Shown in pieces: positions 43,745 to 50,707 of a DNA stretch of 64,000 nt. Source of the DNA: Klebsiella sp. WP3-W18-ESBL-02 (GTDB lineage Bacteria > Pseudomonadota > Gammaproteobacteria > Enterobacterales > Enterobacteriaceae). The notes beneath the pieces are model-generated. The model was not told the origin of the DNA. It saw nothing but the letters and a program-made list of their open reading frames with translations, and made no database searches. A program made the position numbers and the translations under genes. The DNA is taken from positions 2,046,001 to 2,110,000 of the forward strand of contig NZ_AP021972.1 of the NCBI RefSeq assembly GCF_014168815.1. The letters run 5' to 3'. Each line of letters starts with the position of its first letter. Within the stretch, counting starts at the first letter, position 1.

Positions 43745-46309
43745 TTAAGCCAGACGCAGCGCTTCAAGGCGGCGCAGGTCGAAGTCGTTCAGTTCGTCGC
43801 TATAATCTTCAGTGACCGGCGCCGGCCAGCAATCGGTGTCGTATGCCTGGGCCAGTGCTCGCATGGTGCGCTGGTACTCCAGCAGGCCGAGGTCGAGTAA
43901 ATCTTCCGACGCTTCGATCACTGCCACCCAGTGATAGCCTTCGTCTTTGTTGACGAAGATCCAGAAGAACTGGTCAAAGTCGGCGACATTGCAGTACATG
44001 GCAGCGCTGATGTGGTAATCACGGTCGATGATTTCCCGGTGCAGTTTGGCACGAAGGCCTTCCTGCTTAACTCGCCCCATGCTGATCGTCTTGAGGTCTA
44101 CGCCGATGCGCACACCGTTAACTTCAACTTCAAGGTCCGGGCGCGCACGGACCTCCAGCCCGGTCTCTTCATCCATGCCGAAGTAGCTGGTTTCAACAGC
44201 GCGGGAAGGGTGGCGAAGCAGTTTTCCGGCTGATTCGTGATTCAGTAACGCCTGTTGAATGGCTGTGGCCAGGTTAAGTTGCTCGCTGGTAAGGATGGTC
44301 TTTCCGGCAACGCTATCGCGCCACTGCTGCTCGAACTCATCCGAGAAAATGGCATCAGGGTTAACTGCTCGGATCGCTTCCTGAAGCTCTTCTTTCTTGC
44401 CTGTCAGCTTCAACTGGTCAGGCTTCGGCTTGTCCGCGTTGTAATCGCGGATGAATGCTTTCAGTGAGTCGGTTGTGGTAAATGCCCCGGCTGGAATGCC
44501 CGGGAATACCGCAAACTCTTCGTGCAGCTTTTCGGGCTCCAGGGCCAGGGTGTGTGCCAGACTACCGAATGTCAGCGCGTCGCTGCTTTCGCGGCGGATG
44601 GTTTTAGTGACGTGGCGACCGTGATAGAACATCAGGCTGACGCGGGCATCCTTCACCTGAGTAGAGCTGATGCCGTTTGCTGCGTGGTACACGCTGTTCG
44701 GCAGACCTTCATAACGGCCAGGCTCGAAGAAAGCAGGGTACTCGGCCGCTACCGGTTCGGCCTGCTGTTCTTCCGGCGCACTGGCGGCTTCCTCCGGTGC
44801 TGCAATTTCACCCGGCGCAGAGTCTACTCCCGGAACGGATTGCACGTCGGCATCCAGGCTCGGCGCAGCGGCGGCCAGAATTTCCCCAGCGCTGGCGTCA
44901 GTTACGGTATCTGCCTGCGGATCATCCTCCACAGCACTTTCGCCTGCTGATACCGCATCGTTATCTTCGTTTTCGGCGCGCTCAGTCTCTTCCATCTGCA
45001 CATCGCTGGTGGTTTCCTCGGTTTGTTTTGCTGGGGCGTTCATCAGGCCATCGATGGAAAACATACCGTTACCCATGCTGGCGATTTTTGGCTGTTCGGC
45101 TGCTGCTTTCTGCTCTGCTGCGACCTTCTCGTTTATCTCGTTTTCCCAGCTTTTTTCTGGAACGTGGCCGGCGGCCGCCAGGGTTTCTTCGGTTGGGTGT
45201 TCGTGGTCGGTTTCCGTCAGGTTCGCGTTGATGTACGTCTGCAGACTGACCGGGAAATGGTGAACGCCCTCTGCGGCGCCACGGATGAGCGCGAAGATAG
45301 CTGCGCGTGAATAATCCAGGATGCCAGCCGTTTTACGCAGAGCCTCGGACCACTCTTTGAATGGGCTTTCTTTCTTGCTGGCAATCTCTTTTGCACGACG
45401 ATATACACCGCCAGGGACATCGTGGATGTTGAAATCCATTGGCAGAGTGGCCAGCGCAATTTCAATGTCCAGAGTGTCCAGCGTGTGGATAAGGGTTGGA
45501 TTGCGATCTGTCTTATTACCGCCGCCAGCGTTGGTTTTAACGTCGGTGCGCTGAATCTGCGCGCCCCGGTTACCTTTCTGCCATTCTTTGACCAGCATCT
45601 CGCGGTCGGTGTCGACGGCTACCCACATACGGATGAACCGCATAATCAGACTCATTTCATTACGCTTATCCTGAGGGAACACCGCTTTAACCGCGTCGGT
45701 CAGCTTCCACAGTGTCGGCATGTCGAATGCTTTTACTTCGGGGCAGTTCTCGACAGCCAGCAGCAGGTTCTGAGCGTAAGTGTTGTCCGTGTCCAGCTCC
45801 AGCGCTGAAAGCTCTTTACGGCGTGGGATGCTGATGTGGTAAACGTGGCCTTCCTCTGCGCACAGCTGCGCGAGGATCTGAATGCGGAAAGGCATTGTGA
45901 CCAGCTGAAATGCTGCATTCTCATCTTCAGAGAATTCAACTTTGCGATCGCCGTTCTCTTCGGCCATCAGCTCCGTAGTCAGCGCGCTGTCGGCGACGCC
46001 TTCCTGGTGGACGCTGTCCTGCGGCGCCGCGCCTTCTTTCAGTTGCCATGTGCGCTGGTCGTCGGCCAGTTCGTAACGTTCGCACCAGGTTAAATCGACG
46101 GTGCTTTCTTCCGGCAGGTCGCTAAATACTGGGAAGTCAGTGCGAACAGGCTTCATGTAGTCTTTGCCGCGGCCCGTTTCGATCCCCGCGTCTTCCAGTT
46201 CAACGTCGAGCTGCAGGTTAGCGCGGGCTTCGGATTTGGCACTGAACCAAATCACTGCGTCTTTCTTTCCAGACTTCTGAGTAGCCTTTACCACGTGGAA
46301 GAATTCCAT
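43745..46309 (-). CDS. recE: RecE-like exonuclease VIII
   Basis: An 854-residue protein of RecE type. The C-terminal 260 residues form the PD-(D/E)xK 5'-3' exonuclease (NSVYHAANGISSTQVKDA, TFGSLAHTLAL, RARPDLEV, GVDLKTISMG), which resects double-strand ends for RecT. The long N-terminal two-thirds is poorly conserved, low in motifs and partly acidic (about residues 430-560). Length is close to the 866 residues of Rac RecE. It ends at the recT start. Confidence 0.92.
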   Translation of the reverse strand: MEFFHVVKATQKSGKKDAVIWFSAKSEARANLQLDVELEDAGIETGRGKDYMKPVRTDFPVFSDLPEESTVDLTWCERYELADDQRTWQLKEGAAPQDSVHQEGVADSALTTELMAEENGDRKVEFSEDENAAFQLVTMPFRIQILAQLCAEEGHVYHISIPRRKELSALELDTDNTYAQNLLLAVENCPEVKAFDMPTLWKLTDAVKAVFPQDKRNEMSLIMRFIRMWVAVDTDREMLVKEWQKGNRGAQIQRTDVKTNAGGGNKTDRNPTLIHTLDTLDIEIALATLPMDFNIHDVPGGVYRRAKEIASKKESPFKEWSEALRKTAGILDYSRAAIFALIRGAAEGVHHFPVSLQTYINANLTETDHEHPTEETLAAAGHVPEKSWENEINEKVAAEQKAAAEQPKIASMGNGMFSIDGLMNAPAKQTEETTSDVQMEETERAENEDNDAVSAGESAVEDDPQADTVTDASAGEILAAAAPSLDADVQSVPGVDSAPGEIAAPEEAASAPEEQQAEPVAAEYPAFFEPGRYEGLPNSVYHAANGISSTQVKDARVSLMFYHGRHVTKTIRRESSDALTFGSLAHTLALEPEKLHEEFAVFPGIPAGAFTTTDSLKAFIRDYNADKPKPDQLKLTGKKEELQEAIRAVNPDAIFSDEFEQQWRDSVAGKTILTSEQLNLATAIQQALLNHESAGKLLRHPSRAVETSYFGMDEETGLEVRARPDLEVEVNGVRIGVDLKTISMGRVKQEGLRAKLHREIIDRDYHISAAMYCNVADFDQFFWIFVNKDEGYHWVAVIEASEDLLDLGLLEYQRTMRALAQAYDTDCWPAPVTEDYSDELNDFDLRRLEALRLA

Positions 46310-46449
46310 GTGAGATCCTCTTTTTGGGTGTTAGAATCCCCGGGCCATTGATAGCGCCCATTGGGTGTTCATTGGTTTTGGTAAAATTTCCGGTGTAACT
46401 TTGGTCGGTGTCACCGGACGTTCAGGCCCGCCTTGCGCGGGTTTTTACG

Positions 46450-46617
46450 TTATGACTCGTGGGCCATCTGGTCGTATGAAGCGCACTGTACACAGCAGTA
46501 ATCGCGCTCTTCGCGCTTCAGTTGCGCGCCGTGGATCAGCGTCAGCATGTTCTTCACTTCTTTGCCTTGTTCGATTGGCTTTCCGCAGAGGCGGTAAGCG
46601 CATTTCTTCTCCTGCAT
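46450..46617 (-). CDS. small Cys-rich phage protein
   Basis: A 55-residue reading frame starting MQEKKCAYRLCGKPIEQGKE with a ribosome-binding site GGAGTGGTT. Cys6, Cys11, two adjacent Cys near residue 42 and one near 45 suggest a zinc ribbon. The start, spacing and position upstream of recE in the left operon support it as a real gene. Function is unknown. Confidence 0.65.
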   Translation of the reverse strand: MQEKKCAYRLCGKPIEQGKEVKNMLTLIHGAQLKREERDYCCVQCASYDQMAHES

Positions 46618-46626
46618 AACCACTCC

Positions 46627-46821
46627 TTAAAACTGCCTTGATGTCGGGATTTCATCGGCTGGAATGACCGCATCTACCGGGTAACATTCACCAAAAACAT
46701 GCTGCTCAACTGCTGCGATTTCGCATTGTTGCTGGTTGTCGTACACGCCAAGAACCACTTCCTGATAGGTGCCGTTTGTCATGCCGACAGATAACACCAG
46801 AGCAAACAGCGACCCGGTCAT
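46627..46821 (-). CDS. DUF1482 family phage protein
   Basis: A 64-residue protein of the DUF1482 type (FALVLSVGMTNGTYQEVVLG, then YDNQQQCEIAAVEQ). The N-terminal half is hydrophobic. It is found in left operons of lambdoid phages, with no assigned role. The ATG overlaps the stop of the previous small gene by four bases. Confidence 0.72.
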   Translation of the reverse strand: MTGSLFALVLSVGMTNGTYQEVVLGVYDNQQQCEIAAVEQHVFGECYPVDAVIPADEIPTSRQF

Positions 46822-46982
46822 ACGCCGAACCCATATTTAGCTGAATCGGCGATCAGCCATTCATAGGTAGAAGATTCGATCACTGCTTGCTGGTTATCAG
46901 CATCACAAGTGGTCTCGTCACCCTGGATGTCATAGATGCACTGCAGGTCGCTAACTTTCACATCCTGATATTGTTTAATCAT
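46818..46982 (-). CDS. small phage protein, first gene of the left operon
   Basis: A 54-residue protein (MIKQYQDVKVSDLQCIYDIQ at the start). AGGAG is seven bases before the ATG at 46982, which decides the start over an upstream in-frame ATG. It is coupled to DUF1482 by a four-base overlap. I do not recognise the family. It is the first gene after the pL leader (about 197 bases). Confidence 0.6.
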   Translation of the reverse strand: MIKQYQDVKVSDLQCIYDIQGDETTCDADNQQAVIESSTYEWLIADSAKYGFGV

Positions 46983-47181
46983 TACCAGTCTCCTGTGTCT
47001 TTCCTTTGGCGTTGTTAACTCAGTGAACTTCGCTGGTGGCGCCGTGGCGCTGATCTTCACGGTTGAGCTTTTTCACTCTGCACTTCACCACCGCGAAGCC
47101 CACTCTTTGTGTCTTGCCTTGTCGCCGGCTAGCGGAACGTTGTTGAACCTTATGCGCGTTGTGTTTCGCAATGAGGTGATG

Positions 47182-47222
47182 ATGTACTATAAGTTCATTA
47201 ATGTAAAGTACCAAAAGTACAT
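47182..47222. promoter_or_regulatory. left operators OL (two sites)
   Basis: ATGTACT-ATA-AGTTCAT (47182-47198) and AAGTACC-AAA-AGTACAT (47206-47222) are 17-base palindromes with half-site ATGtACT. Their centres are 24 bases apart, as in lambda operators. The same half-site recurs at pR, so CI and Cro would bind both. Confidence 0.72.
47186..47214 (-). promoter_or_regulatory. pL promoter
   Basis: On the minus strand TTGGTA (47214-47209) and TATAGT (47191-47186) are spaced by 17 bases. One operator covers the -35 and the other the -10, the normal arrangement for lambdoid pL. Transcription would start near 47179 and read the recET-xis-int operon. Confidence 0.65.
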
Positions 47223-47330
47223 TAAAATAATATGGCAAGTTCATAAAGACATAACAATATGAACTTTAAGGGGATTTATTTTTCCCTCGGCGCTTGGCAT
47301 GCTCAAAAAAACACCAAAGAGGATATCGGT

Positions 47331-47555
47331 ATGGGTTTAGGAATGGATATGGAACGGGATGAACTACTGGAAGACCGGGCTGCGTTTATCGCTGGCGAGA
47401 TTGGCGGGGCAGTTGTTGAGTTGATTATTGGCGGGGTAGTGATTAGTCGGGATGCGATTGTGGATAGCCAGGAAGCGAAGCGGAAAGCTGTGGGTAATGT
47501 GATTCACAAGGGATTACTGCGGGATGCTGCAGAGTTCGTGAGGAAAGGGCGGTAA
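47331..47555 (+). CDS. small phage protein of unknown function
   Basis: A 74-residue protein (MGLGMDMERDELLEDRAAF at the start) with a hydrophobic middle (GGAVVELIIGGVVI) and a basic C-terminus. I start at 47331, where AGAGGAT is six bases upstream; the frame extends upstream to an ATG at 47259 in the operator region. It is plus-strand between OL and a minus-strand gene, so it is read from its own promoter. I do not recognise it. Confidence 0.45.
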   Translation: MGLGMDMERDELLEDRAAFIAGEIGGAVVELIIGGVVISRDAIVDSQEAKRKAVGNVIHKGLLRDAAEFVRKGR

Positions 47556-47620
47556 AAACCCGGCGCGGTGGCCGGGCGGGAAATTCAGGATTAGATGATT
47601 TCTACGATACGTGTCATGGT

Positions 47621-48583
47621 TTAAACTCCTTTATCCAGTTTGGACAAGATCAATATAAATCCTTGTCCGGGTAACGTCAAATCTTCGTGCTTAGCGATAA
47701 CAACTCTTGAGTAACCATTTCCTTCAAGATTGCAGCTTAAAGGATTCTCTGGATTCGATGTCACTCCCGTTGTCCGAAATGTTGCATAACAATTGGTCGT
47801 TTTAAACTTAACCACGAGACCGTTAACGTATCTCGAGTAACCATTTAATATAAATGGTTCATCATGAATGTTTTGTGTGGAGACATAGCATCTTTCTATT
47901 TTTGCTTCTCGATTATTGTTTTTGATTACAACATCAAGTTTTCTGATATTAGGATTTTCCGAGTGAGGTAGGTAGCATGATGAGTTATCATAAGGTTCAT
48001 CATCTATAAGCAAGTGTTTTAGTTCCATCTCACCATCAGTTAGAATTTTGTGAGGGATGGTTATCTCGTCAACTCCATCAGTTATTACTATTAACGATTC
48101 CATATTTTGAGTAATTGTAAGGATGCTAGTCTTTTCATCAAGAATAATGTCATAAGTAATGGACATATTCTTATAGTAATATTCAACATCCTGATTCAAA
48201 AATCTGTTGTAGATTATGCTGGCGATGCTACTGCTTGATTTTCCTGTTTTTTTAGATAACAAGTGCTCAGTTAAAGTCAGCCACTTTTCCTTCATTTGCT
48301 CGGGCGAAAAGTGTTCTCCTGGCTTATAGAATACATTGAATACTCTATTTTGGAAAAAATTTGTATAATAATTTGATTTGGTTAGTGCAGTAAAAAAACC
48401 TGCGCCAATGATTATTTTAGCCAGGCTTTTGAGTGGATCCGCCATTGGCGCTGCTAGAGAGTAATGAGAGGCTATTATCCCTAATAAATAACTGATTACT
48501 CCGAGTGCCAGTAGCGCCCAAATTAAATGCCTATCGATAAATTTGATAAGTTCAGTAATCCATCCCTTTATGCTTTTCATCAT
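47621..48583 (-). CDS. two-TM protein in the rex position (candidate exclusion protein)
   Basis: A 320-residue protein with two hydrophobic helices near the N-terminus (residues 18-38 LIWALLALGVISYLLG, and 53-68 LAKIIIGAGFF) and a 250-residue soluble part rich in beta-strand-like runs and Asn. I recognise no family. The gene is low in G+C relative to the host. It lies downstream of cI on the same strand, where lambda carries rexAB, so it is probably expressed in the lysogen. Superinfection exclusion or abortive defence is an inference from position and layout. AGGGCTAGAT precedes the start; ATG at 48580 is an alternative. Confidence 0.6.
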   Translation of the reverse strand: MMKSIKGWITELIKFIDRHLIWALLALGVISYLLGIIASHYSLAAPMADPLKSLAKIIIGAGFFTALTKSNYYTNFFQNRVFNVFYKPGEHFSPEQMKEKWLTLTEHLLSKKTGKSSSSIASIIYNRFLNQDVEYYYKNMSITYDIILDEKTSILTITQNMESLIVITDGVDEITIPHKILTDGEMELKHLLIDDEPYDNSSCYLPHSENPNIRKLDVVIKNNNREAKIERCYVSTQNIHDEPFILNGYSRYVNGLVVKFKTTNCYATFRTTGVTSNPENPLSCNLEGNGYSRVVIAKHEDLTLPGQGFILILSKLDKGV

Positions 48584-48776
48584 ATCTAGCCCTGCAGTAA
48601 GTTATTATTTTTGCTATTGTGAGGTTTAAACTAACACTGTTATAATTGATGGTATTTATGTCTGAAACTTAACAGATAATCAAGTTATATTGGTAAATAC
48701 CACAATAAGTCTGTTGATGATGCTTTCAGTACCCATAAACTTTTTTAGCAAAAAAAGTACGTCACTCCTAACAAAT

Positions 48777-49499
48777 CTACCCATGCTTCCTGTACGTCTG
48801 CGGCATGCTGCCGATCACCTTCCCGAAGACGAAGATTTTGTTCATCTCTTCCTTCTCAATCGGCTCCCACGGTCGATAAGTAGGGTTATCAGAGATAACC
48901 AGAAGTTTGTCTTTCATCTTTTGCAGGCGCTTAACATGCGACGTATCGTCGTAGATGAAGGCGTAAATGCCGTCGCCATCAAACTGCTGAACGCTGATAT
49001 CGACGAAAAGCAGATCACCGGGTTCAATCGTGCCTGACATACTGTCGCCGCGAACGTTGATGATGCGGATCTGCTCCTGTTTACGGCCGTTAAACATCTG
49101 GCGAGCATCTTCAACGGAGTATTCCACGGAGCGTAATACCTCCACGAACTCACTATTAATGACTCCTGGCCCCGCACTAACAGAGAAATCGAGAACATCT
49201 ATACGAAATGTTTCTGTCGATTTCTGCAAGCGCGCCTCCGAGATCCCATCAGTCTCGCTGTCACCTAACAGGTAAGTTGAAGTTGTGCCAATGCTCGCAG
49301 CAAGCTCTTGCAGCTTCCCGCGCCTTGGAATTGATTCCCCGTTAAACCATTTGCTTACGGCCTTTGGTGTCAACTTCATCTTTTTGGCTATCTCAGCCTG
49401 ACGACCATGAACCGGTAAACCAGCTTTATCGCAGGCCAGCGCTAGCCTATGGGAAAAGTCTTTTCGCGCTTTTTCTTCCTGAACCATAGGTTCAATCAT
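48777..49499 (-). CDS. cI: CI-type prophage repressor (XRE + S24 peptidase)
   Basis: A 240-residue repressor with an N-terminal helix-turn-helix (HGRQAEIAKKMKLTPKAVSK, WFNGESIPRR) and a C-terminal LexA-like S24 domain: VRGDSMSGTIEPGDLLFVD holds the Ser, and the Lys is in the HVKRLQKMKDK segment. RecA-stimulated self-cleavage is expected. The frame opens at 49532, but that would put operator bases inside the gene; I prefer ATG 49499, with AAGAG upstream. The start is uncertain. Confidence 0.88.
   Translation of the reverse strand: MIEPMVQEEKARKDFSHRLALACDKAGLPVHGRQAEIAKKMKLTPKAVSKWFNGESIPRRGKLQELAASIGTTSTYLLGDSETDGISEARLQKSTETFRIDVLDFSVSAGPGVINSEFVEVLRSVEYSVEDARQMFNGRKQEQIRIINVRGDSMSGTIEPGDLLFVDISVQQFDGDGIYAFIYDDTSHVKRLQKMKDKLLVISDNPTYRPWEPIEKEEMNKIFVFGKVIGSMPQTYRKHG
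49479..49495. promoter_or_regulatory. third operator-like palindrome at the cI 5' end
   Basis: CTGAACC-ATA-GGTTCAA is a 17-base palindrome that shares GAAC with the other operators. Its centre (49487) is 33 bases from the nearest OR site. It falls inside the first codons of cI. It may act as OR3. Confidence 0.4.
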
Positions 49500-49507
49500 A
49501 ATATCTC

Positions 49508-49552
49508 TTGCGTGAACTATCAGTTCCGACATAATATGTACTTACAGTTCAT
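49508..49552 (+). promoter_or_regulatory. pR promoter and right operators OR
   Basis: TTGCGT (49508-49513) and TAATAT (49532-49537) are spaced by 18 bases. The operators GTGAACT-ATC-AGTTCCG (49512-49528) and ATGTACT-TAC-AGTTCAT (49536-49552) have centres 24 bases apart, exactly as at OL. The second shares both half-sites with the first OL site. Confidence 0.7.
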
Positions 49553-49567
49553 ATTGAGGGTTAAAAA

Positions 49568-49795
49568 ATGCAACCAACAAGCCTTGGCGAAATCATCAAG
49601 CTGATTCGCGTACCAGTGGTGGCCAAAGCATGCGAGCGAACTCCGCGAGCAATTTACAAATGGATCAATAGCGGATGCTTGCCACGTACTGATTACACCG
49701 GCGAGACGGCTTATGCATCGAAAATTGCTGAAGTCTCTGGAGGTCGTTTTACCACCAACCAGATTCTTGAAATCAGTAAACCAAAAGTGGCCTAA
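49568..49795 (+). CDS. Cro/YdaS-like regulator
   Basis: A 75-residue helix-turn-helix protein (VVAKACERTPRAIYKWINSG) of the Cro/YdaS type, first gene after pR and divergent from cI. YdaS is the Cro-position regulator of Rac-like prophages. It would repress the lysogenic promoter during lytic growth. AGGGTTAAAA precedes the ATG. Confidence 0.8.
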   Translation: MQPTSLGEIIKLIRVPVVAKACERTPRAIYKWINSGCLPRTDYTGETAYASKIAEVSGGRFTTNQILEISKPKVA

Positions 49796-49827
49796 AGGTC
49801 CGTTTTAACCACGAAAGGGAAAGCAAT

Positions 49828-50370
49828 ATGCAATCACTTACGTACCACCAGAGTACAACCTTTGACTCTAAGTCACTGATAAACCGTTATCAGCCAGCGC
49901 AAAGCGTATCGCCTGAAAAGGTTCGTGAGGCCGTAAGAGCTTGGGCGGCATCAATCAATAACCAAGATGTTGTAGCCGGGCTGATCGTCGAAGAGTACGA
50001 GCGGCAGGGCGGCGGCACACTGGCGTTCCCGGAAGACCTCAGCCGTTGTCGGCAGAAGCTGTTTCGTTGGCTGGATGGCACTACTCTGGCGGCGCAGCGC
50101 AATATCGAGCTGCTGACCCCGGCGATCACCGCGGTTCTCCCTCTGGAGTTCCGGGGCCGCCTGGCGCCGCAGGATGATTTCATGGCGCGTTATGCGGCGA
50201 TGGAGAAGGAGGTCAGCGAAGCGAAACAGGCGCTAATGCTTCGCGCGCCGCAGCACCAGATGGTGAAAGAGGTTCGCGAGGGGATCGAGCATCTGCTAGG
50301 GCTGCTGCCGGTTGAAGCTATGGCTCAGGTTCTCAGCGGTATAGCAGCTGTTGCCCCGGGCATTCTGTGA
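49828..50370 (+). CDS. YdaT-like regulator in the cII position
   Basis: A 180-residue protein with the YdaT-type core SRCRQKLFRWLDG, then LLTPAITAVLPLEFRGRL. YdaT of Rac prophage was first called a toxin and later described as a CII-like regulator. The location between cro and the replication genes fits the cII position. The C-terminal third is helical. Start ATG 49828 follows GAAAGGG. Confidence 0.68.
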   Translation: MQSLTYHQSTTFDSKSLINRYQPAQSVSPEKVREAVRAWAASINNQDVVAGLIVEEYERQGGGTLAFPEDLSRCRQKLFRWLDGTTLAAQRNIELLTPAITAVLPLEFRGRLAPQDDFMARYAAMEKEVSEAKQALMLRAPQHQMVKEVREGIEHLLGLLPVEAMAQVLSGIAAVAPGIL

Positions 50371-50377
50371 GGCTCCC

Positions 50378-50634
50378 ATGAACCACATCGAATTCATTGA
50401 GAAGAACGTGCGCGACGAACTGATTAAACAGGGGTTCAGCCCTGCAGTGGCTCAGGGGGGGCATTCCAGGCAATCGACATGTACAAGCGCATGAGTCAGG
50501 CCAGTCGCAAAGGGAGGATTTTTGATGATGTTTTACGGCACGCAAAGCTATGGGCAGAGAAGCAATCACTTCCTGCTGACAAGTTCGAAAAGAAACGCGT
50601 TAAGCGCAATCAGCCGCAACCAGGGCTGTTCTGA
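50378..50634 (+). pseudogene. small phage gene with a frameshift in a G7 tract
   Basis: The frame from ATG 50378 (MNHIEFIEKNVRDEL) runs to a run of seven G at 50455-50461 and then stops at 50494 after 38 residues. A -1 shift at the run gives an open frame to TGA 50634 (GAFQAIDMYKRMSQASRKGR, then a basic end in PGLF). The fused product of about 85 residues looks like one protein. Eight G in place of seven would also restore the frame, so this is a slip mutation, a sequencing error, or programmed frameshifting on G_GGG_GGG. Confidence 0.6.
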
Positions 50635-50707
50635 AAGGGTGAAAACTGGAGTGCGCCAACACAACCAGTTTTCGAGTGTAATTCCAGGCAGAAATTACGG
50701 GGCAAGT

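Larger units (their letters stand above)
46983..47330. other. pL leader and operator region
   Basis: The 348 bases between the left operon and the small plus-strand gene hold pL, two repressor operators, an extra AAGTTCAT half-site (47237-47244) and ATGAACTT (47259-47266). The leader from pL has no ATG before 46982, so no N protein is read from it. Confidence 0.6.

Noticed and set aside
46365..46619. An 84-codon plus-strand frame opposite the small Cys-rich gene
   Set aside because: It overlaps the minus-strand gene that has a proper ribosome-binding site and operon context. Its sequence is Arg- and Ser-rich like a shadow frame.
47020..47244. A basic 74-codon minus-strand frame in the left leader, with an Arg-rich segment that could suggest an N protein
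   Set aside because: Its only ATG (47244) lies upstream of the predicted pL start near 47179, and operators fall inside it. The part inside the transcript has no start codon or ribosome-binding site.
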